From DASVWH01 sp036389715 (GTDB taxonomy: Bacteria; Acidobacteriota; Blastocatellia; Pyrinomonadales; Pyrinomonadaceae): DNA of 10,853 nt. Where the stretch lies: NCBI GenBank assembly GCA_036389715.1, contig DASVWH010000031.1:1-10853 (forward strand), written 5' to 3'. The notes beneath the pieces are model-generated. The model worked only from the letters and a program-made list of their open reading frames with translations, did no database searches and was not told the DNA's origin. Below are positions 1-6,265 of the stretch, one piece after another. Position 1 is the first letter of the stretch; every line of letters starts with the position of its first letter. The translations under genes and the position numbers were made by a program.

Positions 1-1
1 G

Positions 2-544
<543 letters not shown>

Positions 545-627
545 GGAATACACAGGCTAAGCCTTACCACTAGAGGATTTACGGGCCGACATCCAATACC
601 GGGCGGGCGGCATCTAAAGTCAGCTTA

Positions 628-2505
628 ATGAATAAAAAAATCACAGACATTTACCGGCAGAAACTGGCGACTGAAGAAGACTGGGTCTTGAAGCGCGGCG
701 CGCAGCTGCGCATCGCACTGTGCTACCCGAACACTTACGAAATCGGGATGGCGAACCTCGGCTTCCATGCGATGTACGAGCTGTTCAATAACATCCCTGA
801 AGTCTCCTGCGAGCGGGTCTTCATGCCGGACGAGCGCGAGCTGCGCGAGTATCAGAAGTCGCACACGCCGCTGCTCTCGCTGGAATCGCAGACGCCCGTG
901 CGAGATTTCGACGTGGTCGCGTTCTCCATCTCCTTCGAGACCGACTACCTGAACATGGCCGGGATGCTCGGCTTGAGCGGAGTGCCCGTCTGGTCCAAAG
1001 ACCGGACGCGCCATGACCCGCTCGTCATAATGGGCGGCGCGGCCTCTTTTCTCAACCCCGAGCCCATCGCGGATTTCACGGACGTGATCGCCGTCGGCGA
1101 AGGCGAAATCCTCGGGCCAAAGCTCGTTGATACTATCTTCGAGCACCAGACCAAGGATGAAATCCTGCTCGCGCTGGCCAGGGTCGGGCGCGGCTTCTAT
1201 GTCCCCTCGCTCTACGAAGTGGCGTACAGGACGGACGGCACGATTGAGAGTTACACGCCGCTTGAGACGGGTGTGCCCGCGAGGGTGGGCCGTGCCGTGA
1301 CCGCCGAGAATCCGAAGGAAGGCAGCCTGCGCCGCGCGATTCGTCGCGGCGAGACGGAGACGGTCGAGCGCCTGCGCAACATGCAGGTGTTCGCCCCCTC
1401 GACCGCCATCTGGGCCCCGCAGGCCGAGATGGGCGAGCGTTTTCTGGTCGAGATTTCGCGGGGCTGTTCGCAGGGCTGCCGCTTCTGCTGGGCTGGCTTT
1501 AATTACTGGCCGCCGCGCATCGTCCCGGCCCGCGACATCCTGGCCAAAGCCGCCGAGTGGCGCGCGCGCACAGACAAGATCGGGCTGGTCTCGACGGCCG
1601 TTTGCGATCACCCGGAGATCAGCGAAATCTTGCAGGGCCTGCGCGCGATGGATTACCGCATCTCCGTCTCATCCTTGAGGCTCGACCAGATTTCCGACGA
1701 GCTGTTGGACGCGCTCGTCGAATCGCGCGACCAGCAGATAGCCGTCGCGCCCGAGACGGGCTCGGACCGCCTGCGCAAGGTCATCAACAAGAACCTGACC
1801 AACGACGAGATAGTTGACATCTGCGGCGCGGTCTTTGATCGCGGAATGCTGACGGTCAAGCTCTACCTGATGGTCGGGCTGCCGACCGAGACCGACGAAG
1901 ACCTGGAAGAGATGGTCACGCTCGTCGAGCGCATCAAGGACAGGATGCTCGAAGCCGGAAAGCGTTTCGGTCGCGCGGGCAAGATTATTCCCTCGCTCAA
2001 CGGTTTCGTGCCGAAGCCGAACACGCCCTTGCAGTGGGACGCCATCTGTGACGAGAAGGAGCTGAAGCGCCGTCTCAAGTGGGCCTCCAAGAACCTGGCG
2101 CGGATTCCGAACGTCGAAGTGCGCGCGATGTCTGCGCGCATCGCTCACGAGCAGGCGCTCTTTTCGTCCGGCGACCGCCGCGTCGCGCGTGTCATCGAAG
2201 CCGCCGCCAGGTTGGGCGGCGACCTCCACGCGGCGCTGCGTGAGACGGGCCTGGACCCGGCTTTCTACACGAGCCGCGACCGCGGCTATGAAGAGCTGCT
2301 GCCCTGGGAGATAGTAGACGCCGGGCTCTCGCGCGATTTCATGCAGAAAGAGCACGAGCGGGCGCACGTCGCCAGGTCAACAGCGCCGTGCCCGTCCGTA
2401 GACCAGTGCACGCGCTGCGGCGTCTGCCCGACGACGTGGCTGGCTTCGGCCCCGGCCGGGCTGGTCCAGTTGCAGGGCAAAGGCACACAGGCGGCCGTCG
2501 TCTAA
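628..2505 (+). CDS. B12-binding-type radical SAM protein (TIGR03960-like)
   Basis: The 625-residue product looks like the TIGR03960 family of radical SAM enzymes, whose reaction is not established. Residues about 27-180 resemble a cobalamin-binding-like Rossmann domain (LRIALCYPNTYEIGMANLGF, later VIMGG and GEGE), but I see no DxHxxG base-off cobalamin motif. The radical SAM core carries CxxxCxxC at Cys280, Cys284 and Cys287 (GCSQGCRFCWAG), the ligands of a [4Fe-4S] cluster that cleaves S-adenosylmethionine. GLPTETDED near residue 417 fits the SAM barrel. A second cysteine set, Cys588-x5-Cys594-x2-Cys597-x2-Cys600, sits near the C-terminus and could bind metal or another cluster. In many bacteria this protein is fused to, or followed by, a DUF2344 (TIGR03936) partner and RNase G/L21/L27 genes; none is present here. 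The ATG at 628 is the first start after the in-frame TAG at 571. It has no clear Shine-Dalgarno sequence. Confidence 0.9.
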   Translation: MNKKITDIYRQKLATEEDWVLKRGAQLRIALCYPNTYEIGMANLGFHAMYELFNNIPEVSCERVFMPDERELREYQKSHTPLLSLESQTPVRDFDVVAFSISFETDYLNMAGMLGLSGVPVWSKDRTRHDPLVIMGGAASFLNPEPIADFTDVIAVGEGEILGPKLVDTIFEHQTKDEILLALARVGRGFYVPSLYEVAYRTDGTIESYTPLETGVPARVGRAVTAENPKEGSLRRAIRRGETETVERLRNMQVFAPSTAIWAPQAEMGERFLVEISRGCSQGCRFCWAGFNYWPPRIVPARDILAKAAEWRARTDKIGLVSTAVCDHPEISEILQGLRAMDYRISVSSLRLDQISDELLDALVESRDQQIAVAPETGSDRLRKVINKNLTNDEIVDICGAVFDRGMLTVKLYLMVGLPTETDEDLEEMVTLVERIKDRMLEAGKRFGRAGKIIPSLNGFVPKPNTPLQWDAICDEKELKRRLKWASKNLARIPNVEVRAMSARIAHEQALFSSGDRRVARVIEAAARLGGDLHAALRETGLDPAFYTSRDRGYEELLPWEIVDAGLSRDFMQKEHERAHVARSTAPCPSVDQCTRCGVCPTTWLASAPAGLVQLQGKGTQAAVV

Positions 2506-2537
2506 ATCCGCGATTGAGCAGAGACTGTGAGAGGAAG

Positions 2538-2587
2538 GGGCCTGTTCCGCAGCCGGGAGGCTAGCGCGGAACGGGCCCTTATTTTGT
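2538..2587 (+). terminator. Intrinsic terminator between converging genes
   Basis: The arms GGGCCTGTTCCGC (2538-2550) and GCGGAACGGGCCC (2566-2578) form a 13-bp stem with one G-U wobble and a 15-nt loop. TTATTTTG follows directly. It ends the radical SAM transcript 33 bases after its stop codon. The stop codon of the converging minus-strand gene begins at the base next to the stem. On that strand the bases after the stem (CTTCCTCTC) are only weakly T-rich, so termination is expected to be better on the + strand, though the stem serves both. Confidence 0.88.
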
Positions 2588-2995
2588 ATCGAAAAGCGCC
2601 GTGCTTTTGACCGTGTGCTCGAAGTTGTACTGGTATGTGAAGCCCGGAAGAAGATTGATGGGGCGCGTGAACTGCACTGTCACTTCCATCCGCCCGTCGC
2701 GCATCAGCGGGGTGATTTTGGCATCGGGCGGAACGCCGTAGTCCTTCGCGCTGGCTTGCAGCTGGCTCTTCACCCAACCGGCTTTCTGCTCCACAGGTAT
2801 CTGCCCTTCGACTGCCTTGGTAGCATTCGTCTGCATCAAATCTTTATACAGATAAGCATTGTAGGCCACGGGCACGTATTGATAACCCATGTAAGCGATG
2901 ACGGCAATCACGGCGAAGACGATGATGAATTTAGCACGAGCAGCCCCGCGCTCGGCCCCTCTGTCGGCAGAGCCTCTGCCATAGGCTTTGTCCAT
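2579..2995 (-). CDS. Small membrane-anchored protein of unknown function
   Basis: I do not recognise this 138-residue protein. It has a polar, Arg/Gly-rich N-terminus (residues 1-22), one hydrophobic segment (FIIVFAVIAVIAYMGYQYV, about 23-41) with no cleavable-signal features, and then a roughly 95-residue soluble domain. That domain probably lies outside the membrane. It begins with a helix-like stretch and ends in alternating beta-type sequence (MEVTVQFTRPINLLPG). The architecture resembles small DUF4845-like anchored proteins, but I cannot assign it. The ATG at 2995 is chosen because GAGGG sits about 7 bases upstream. A GTG at 3010 would add five residues (MRGKR) but would place that ribosome site inside the coding region. 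The gene starts 18 bases after the aroB stop, so it is probably the last gene of the peptidase-aroB transcript, and its stop abuts the shared terminator stem. Confidence 0.75.
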   Translation of the reverse strand: MDKAYGRGSADRGAERGAARAKFIIVFAVIAVIAYMGYQYVPVAYNAYLYKDLMQTNATKAVEGQIPVEQKAGWVKSQLQASAKDYGVPPDAKITPLMRDGRMEVTVQFTRPINLLPGFTYQYNFEHTVKSTALFDTK

Positions 2996-3013
2996 TCTCT
3001 TCCCTCTCACTCT

Positions 3014-4159
3014 TTATTCTGATGCTCGTCGCAGGCCCGCGCGCAGCGAGGAGCGCAGGAGCTGTCGCCCGATTTCGCGCCCGTCTACGATGCGCGCGCG
3101 CCCGAGGCGTTCCAGGAGCACCCATTTAAGGTTGCCGCCGATGCTCTTCTTATCGTGCGCAAAGCGGCCGACGATCAAGCCTTCATCGAGGTCGTCGGCG
3201 CGCGGCAGTCGCCCGCAAAGCCTGACGGCTTCGCGCAGTAATTCTAACTCCGAAACATCCAGTAAGCCTAGCTTTTCGGAAATCTCTCCGGCCACCAGCA
3301 TTCCGTAGCCGACGGCTTCGCCGTGCCGGAAGCGGCGATAGTTGGTCACAGCTTCCAGGGCGTGCGCCGTCGTGTGTCCGAAATTCAGGATGCGGCGCGA
3401 GCGATGATCCGCGCGCTCGATGCCCTCGCGCTCGTCGCCGGAGACGATTGCAGCCTTGAAGGCGCACTGCGCAGCGATGAGTTCGGCGAGCCCGGGCGCG
3501 GTCCCGGCCGCAGTGATTGAAGAAGATTGACGAAGGAACCGAGTAGTGCTCTCGAAGAGCTTGCGGTCGCCAGCCGCGCCCTGCTTGACGGCTTCGCAGA
3601 ACCCGGCCGTCAGCTCGCGCCGGGGCAGTGTCGGCAGCGTTTCCAGCTCGATGAGGACGGCGCGCGGTTGATAGAATGCGCCGATGAGATTTTTTCCGGC
3701 CGCGGTATTGACGGCCGTTTTGCCTCCGACCGAAGCGTCTATCTGGGCCAGGAGCGTCGTCGGGACTTGAATGAAGTCGAGCCCGCGCAGGTAGACGGCA
3801 GCCGCAAAGCCCGCGAGGTCTCCGACCACTCCGCCGCCCAGCGCAACCACCGCGTCGCTTCTCTCCAGCCCGCTCTCGGAAAGAAAGGAGAGTGCGCGCG
3901 CCAGTGTGCGCAGCGTTTTATAACGCTCGCCTTCGCCCATCAGCCAGTGTGCGACGATGAAGCCTTCGCGCCGCAGGCTCTCGACGGCGCGTGGACCGTA
4001 AAGCTCAAAGACTCTTCGATTAGAGATGAGAGCGATGCGGCGTGCGCGCGGCGCGAGGACGCGGCGGGCCTCAGTGCCCAGCCGCCCGAGCGTCCCGGCC
4101 CCGATCATTATTCCGTACTCTTCCTCGCGCGCATTGATGCGCACGCGCACATGCTGCAC
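3014..4159 (-). CDS. aroB: 3-dehydroquinate synthase
   Basis: AroB converts 3-deoxy-D-arabino-heptulosonate 7-phosphate to 3-dehydroquinate, the second step of the shikimate pathway in the cytoplasm, using NAD and a divalent metal. The 381-residue product has the NAD-binding loop GGGVVGDLAGF (108-118), the substrate-binding run DASVGGKTAVN (141-151) with GKN (155-157), and Glu189-Ala-Val-Lys192. NFGHT-x2-H (His262, His266) and HGEAV (His279) follow, with Glu189, His262 and His279 as expected metal ligands. DKKSIGGNLKWVLL (336-349) is the usual C-terminal motif. The segment before NFGHT (about 244-258) is a little longer than typical and Arg-rich. Translation starts at GTG 4159 or possibly GTG 4150; AAAGAGAG just upstream could serve either. 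Only nine bases separate it from the peptidase stop, suggesting coupled translation. Confidence 0.96.
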   Translation of the reverse strand: MQHVRVRINAREEEYGIMIGAGTLGRLGTEARRVLAPRARRIALISNRRVFELYGPRAVESLRREGFIVAHWLMGEGERYKTLRTLARALSFLSESGLERSDAVVALGGGVVGDLAGFAAAVYLRGLDFIQVPTTLLAQIDASVGGKTAVNTAAGKNLIGAFYQPRAVLIELETLPTLPRRELTAGFCEAVKQGAAGDRKLFESTTRFLRQSSSITAAGTAPGLAELIAAQCAFKAAIVSGDEREGIERADHRSRRILNFGHTTAHALEAVTNYRRFRHGEAVGYGMLVAGEISEKLGLLDVSELELLREAVRLCGRLPRADDLDEGLIVGRFAHDKKSIGGNLKWVLLERLGRARIVDGREIGRQLLRSSLRAGLRRASE

Positions 4160-4168
4160 TCTCTTTAT

Positions 4169-5689
4169 TCAATCCTCTTTCATCGCCGCCAGGAGGCTCT
4201 CGGCCAGCAGCTCAAAGCTGAGTTCGCCGAAGCCTATCAGCCGCCCCAGCTCTTCGGCTGTATAGCGCGATGCGGTGTTCCAGAGATCAATCAGCTCGTC
4301 GCCGCACTTGCGCGAAGCCCACCAGCGCCGCCCGTAGCGCGTCCGCAGGTGCTCGCGCAGTGAGACCTCGAAGGCCCAGGCGCGCAGGTAAGCCGCGGTG
4401 TAGAAACCGTCGTCAACTTCGACCAGCGACATGGCCGGGTCGCGGCTAAAGCGAGTCGCCTGCGAGAGGCCGGTCGTGTAGGTTGCCGCGAGCTGTTCCG
4501 AGCGCGGACGGGATGCGGCGTGCAGCTCCAGCTCATACCTGAGGGAAGCGCAGCGACGGCGCACGTTGCAGCAGGTCAGGGTGGCCAGGTCGCGGACGAT
4601 TTCGCGCGCCCGCTCCGCGCTGACATTCCTGTGCTCGGCGAGCCACCCGGCATCCAGAAAGAGGTTGTTGAGCAGAAAGGCGTAGCCTTCGGAGACCGCC
4701 TGGTCCGGCGCGTAGACGAACTCCGGGTGCTGCTTGAAGAGGTCGCGCGAGGTCCAGCCGAAGTGCTGCGCGTGCCCGGCCTCGTGAAAGAGCACTGTGT
4801 AATCGTAAGAGCCGCCGACGGGCGCAATCAGCAGGCGCACATCGTCGGGCGGGTTAATCCGAAAGCAGGCCGCGCGCGGATTCTTGAAGGGCCGCGCTTC
4901 GTCGTCGATGTGTATGTTGTGCTGCCGCTCGACGCGGATGCCGAACCCGGCCATCGCCGCCCCGTAGGTCGGCATCAACTCCCTGGCCGCGAAGAAGGGG
5001 TCGAGCCGCGGCATTCGTTGAAAGATAAAGTAATCGGCGTACTGAAGCTCGTCGAAGGTCACGTCCGGCAGGTCGCGCGCCACAATCTTCGCCAGGGAGG
5101 AGGTGTAAGCGGCCTCCGTCTGCTCCAAAAAGCCGTCGGTCGAGGCCGCCAGCCGTTCGTAATCCGTGCCGCTAACCTCTTCGTAGAGAGCACGATACGA
5201 GTCGAAGCCGAGCGCGAGCGCGGATTCGCGGAAAGACTCGAAGCGGGCGGCGCGCAGATCGTTGCAGCGAGACAGAGCGTCTAGCCAGCGCGTCGTCAAT
5301 TGACGGCGGCGCGCGGCCACCGGCTCATTCGAGATGAGCTTCGGGATGCTGTTGATGGGCAGGCTCTCGTCGCGCCATTGGACGCGCGCGGCCGCTTCGC
5401 AACGCGTGCGCTCGTCCGTCAACTCCTCCGCTTCGGCTTCGAGGTAACCGATGCGCGCGGAGCTGGCCAGCGAACGCAGTCCCGCGCGCTCCGTCTCCCT
5501 GTGGGCCGGGGTTTCGTCAAGGGCTTTTTGCAGAGTGTCTATCGCGTCAGGCGTGAACAGCTCGCCGTAGCGCTCATAGATCGCCTCGGTCCCAAGCTCC
5601 GGCTCAAGCCCGGCGCGATGCCTGTAATGAGCAAGCTCGATGGCCGACGAAAAGGCGGCGAAATCGCTGCGATAATCGCTAATATTCAT
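4169..5689 (-). CDS. M3-like zinc metallopeptidase (oligoendopeptidase-type)
   Basis: The product is 506 residues from the ATG at 5689. It carries the zinc-binding motif HEAGH (His302, Glu303, His306) in the context VLFHEAGHAQHFGW. A downstream SEGYAFL supplies a candidate third ligand, Glu334, 28 residues after the second His, close to the 25-residue spacing in M3 (thimet oligopeptidase/PepF) enzymes. The N-terminal 250 residues are largely helical and charged, as in the M3 fold. No signal peptide or membrane segment is seen, so it is probably a cytoplasmic oligopeptidase. It is shorter than classical PepF (about 600 residues), so it may be a divergent branch, and substrate specificity cannot be read from sequence. 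A TTG at 5710 would add seven residues (MSRCSPG). Neither start has a strong ribosome site, so ATG is preferred. It heads a probable operon with aroB and the small membrane protein. Confidence 0.85.
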   Translation of the reverse strand: MNISDYRSDFAAFSSAIELAHYRHRAGLEPELGTEAIYERYGELFTPDAIDTLQKALDETPAHRETERAGLRSLASSARIGYLEAEAEELTDERTRCEAAARVQWRDESLPINSIPKLISNEPVAARRRQLTTRWLDALSRCNDLRAARFESFRESALALGFDSYRALYEEVSGTDYERLAASTDGFLEQTEAAYTSSLAKIVARDLPDVTFDELQYADYFIFQRMPRLDPFFAARELMPTYGAAMAGFGIRVERQHNIHIDDEARPFKNPRAACFRINPPDDVRLLIAPVGGSYDYTVLFHEAGHAQHFGWTSRDLFKQHPEFVYAPDQAVSEGYAFLLNNLFLDAGWLAEHRNVSAERAREIVRDLATLTCCNVRRRCASLRYELELHAASRPRSEQLAATYTTGLSQATRFSRDPAMSLVEVDDGFYTAAYLRAWAFEVSLREHLRTRYGRRWWASRKCGDELIDLWNTASRYTAEELGRLIGFGELSFELLAESLLAAMKED

Positions 5690-5759
5690 ACCCGGCGAGC
5701 AACGGCTCAAGTTTTCGATAGCTCGGAGCTTGAAAAAATTCCCAGCTCAGCCGGAACGG

Positions 5760-5788
5760 ATTGTAACACGGTGCGAAAGGGAAAGAAG
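5760..5788 (-). promoter_or_regulatory. Possible sigma-70 promoter for the peptidase-aroB unit
   Basis: On the minus strand TACAAT (5765-5760, within GTGTTACAAT) is a good -10 element. The -35 is poor: TTCTTT (5787-5782) at 16-bp spacing or CTTCTT (5788-5783) at 17 bp. Transcription would start near 5753, giving a leader of about 64 bases before the ATG at 5689. Its position just downstream of the terminator at 5810-5857 makes sense, because the peptidase gene would otherwise lack a promoter. Confidence 0.45.
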
Positions 5789-5809
5789 CGGCGGGACTAA
5801 GGGGCGATT

Positions 5810-5857
5810 AAAAAAGCGAACGGGCGCGGCAACGTGGGAGTGTACCGCGCCCATTCA
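5810..5857 (-). terminator. Strong intrinsic terminator of the putative small RNA
   Basis: Read on the minus strand, an 8-bp perfect core GGGCGCGG/CCGCGCCC (5852-5845 with 5829-5822) closes a 15-nt loop. The stem extends outward by five more pairs, two of them G-U wobbles (5857-5853 with 5821-5817), to 13 bp. One C is followed by six T (5815-5810). It lies about 120 bases before the peptidase start codon and about 410 bases after the glmM stop. It could end a small RNA, stop glmM read-through, or both. Confidence 0.88.
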
Positions 5858-5930
5858 TATGCGTGGTCACTGTCCTCACCCCAGCAACCACTTGAGACGG
5901 AGGATTCACCAACCGTCTCTCTTGCCCCAC
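5810..5930 (-). ncRNA. Putative sigma-54-driven small RNA, about 121 nt
   Basis: The interval runs from the start site predicted 12 bases after a consensus sigma-54 -12 element to the end of a strong terminator. The RNA would begin GUGGGGCAAGAGA. Stem-loop 1 has arms GAGACGG/CCGUCUC (5919-5913 with 5900-5894) around the 12-nt loop UUGGUGAAUCCU. Stem-loop 2 has 10-bp arms GUGGUUGCUG/CAGUGACCAC (5891-5882 with 5872-5863, two wobbles) around the 9-nt loop GGGUGAGGA. A short AU-rich linker leads to the terminator hairpin. So three consecutive hairpins are packed into the whole transcript. Stem-loop 1 holds the anti-Shine-Dalgarno-like string CCUCC, and the second loop contains AGGA, a possible CsrA/RsmA-type or mRNA contact. 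I recognise no known RNA family. The main alternative is a structured 3' end of the glmM transcript. Confidence 0.6.
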
Positions 5931-5940
5931 AATATACATC

Positions 5941-5955
5941 GCAACGCCCGTGCCA
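5941..5955 (-). promoter_or_regulatory. Sigma-54 (RpoN) promoter, -24/-12 element
   Basis: The minus strand reads TGGCACGGGCGTTGC, matching the consensus core TGGCACG-N4-TTGC at every fixed position, with GG and GC separated by the required 10 bases. The -12 C is at 5941, so transcription should begin at about 5930-5928 (GTGG). Such promoters require an AAA+ enhancer-binding activator. No sigma-54 or activator gene lies in the window. An alternative sigma-70 reading (TTGCAT, 18 bp, TATATT; 5961-5932) overlaps it, so dual use is possible. Confidence 0.75.
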
Positions 5956-6064
5956 TGCAAGAGGTAATTTCGGGAAAATCCGGCTGAGCCCCTGTTTTAC
6001 TCGGTTTTTCGGGTGCGGCAGCGCTGGATCACCCGCTCACGAAAGGGAGAAGCCAGCCGCTAGA

Positions 6065-6077
6065 TGTAAGTCTTACA
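6065..6077. promoter_or_regulatory. Palindrome TGTAAG-T-CTTACA, possible enhancer site
   Basis: This is a perfect inverted repeat with 6-base arms and one central base. Its centre (6071) lies about 142 bp upstream of the predicted start of the putative small RNA, within the range where sigma-54 activators usually bind. The binding protein is unknown and only one copy is seen. A chance palindrome of this size in 300 bases is uncommon but not impossible. Confidence 0.35.
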
Positions 6078-6091
6078 CTGGAGAGCGCGTA

Positions 6092-6128
6092 GATTTTTCC
6101 CGGCCACAGCCGCGCCGGGAAGAGTTTT
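6092..6128. repeat. GC-rich inverted repeat in the glmM 3' region
   Basis: TTCCCGGC (6097-6104) and GCCGGGAA (6114-6121) form a perfect 8-bp stem with a 9-base loop. In + strand RNA the stem can lengthen through G-U pairs into flanking T runs and ends near GAGTTTT. In minus-strand RNA it is followed by AAAATCT and so is not a canonical terminator for glmM. It may simply stabilise the glmM 3' end, or be incidental. Confidence 0.4.
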
Positions 6129-6265
6129 CGAGAGACAGGAGGCGCACTCCGTCCAGGCTCAAAACCGAAGCTCCCGGACCCGGGCAGCTCCGCTCCGCTC
6201 ACCACCTCAATGCTCTATTTTCGCCGCTCTCTTTTATTTCTGCGCAGCCACTTTTTTACCCGCGC

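Larger units (their letters stand above)
5956..6265. other. Gene-free gap downstream of glmM
   Basis: I see no credible coding sequence in these 310 bases. The + strand frame that is open across it continues antisense into glmM and looks random in composition. The gap holds four short A/T tracts near 5966-5970, 5975-5978, 5995-5998 and 6005-6009, unusual in this GC-rich DNA. It also holds an inverted repeat CGGGTG/CACCCG (6010-6015, 6030-6035) around CAGCGCTG, a perfect 6-1-6 palindrome at 6065-6077, and a GC-rich hairpin at 6092-6128. No U-tract terminator follows glmM directly, so glmM transcripts may run to the terminator at 5810-5857. Confidence 0.6.

Noticed and set aside
625..1611. A 328-residue minus-strand frame inside the radical SAM gene
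   Set aside because: It is the complementary-strand shadow of a confidently assigned gene; its Arg/His/Asp-rich composition is typical of antisense frames in GC-rich DNA.
3527..4363. A 278-residue + strand frame opposite aroB and the peptidase gene
   Set aside because: It spans the junction of two genuine minus-strand genes and has no recognisable motif.
4520..5284. A 254-residue + strand frame opposite the peptidase gene
   Set aside because: The opposite strand encodes the HEAGH peptidase with clear motifs; this frame has none.
5733..5754. A short hairpin followed by T6 on the minus strand in the peptidase leader
   Set aside because: The stem is only 5 bp with one G-U pair and a 3-base loop, three bases from the T run; too weak to call an attenuator.
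5808..5939. A 43-residue minus-strand open frame (starting MYIVGQERRL) covering the putative small RNA
   Set aside because: It has no ribosome site, its ATG lies upstream of the predicted start of transcription, and its stop falls in the T tract of the terminator, so it is better explained as chance openness of GC-rich DNA.
5858..6265. A riboswitch (c-di-AMP ydaO type or cobalamin) in the gap
   Set aside because: Strings such as GGTGCGGCA and AGCCAGCC caught the eye, but the conserved core elements of either class do not follow in order, and the downstream gene is not a typical target.
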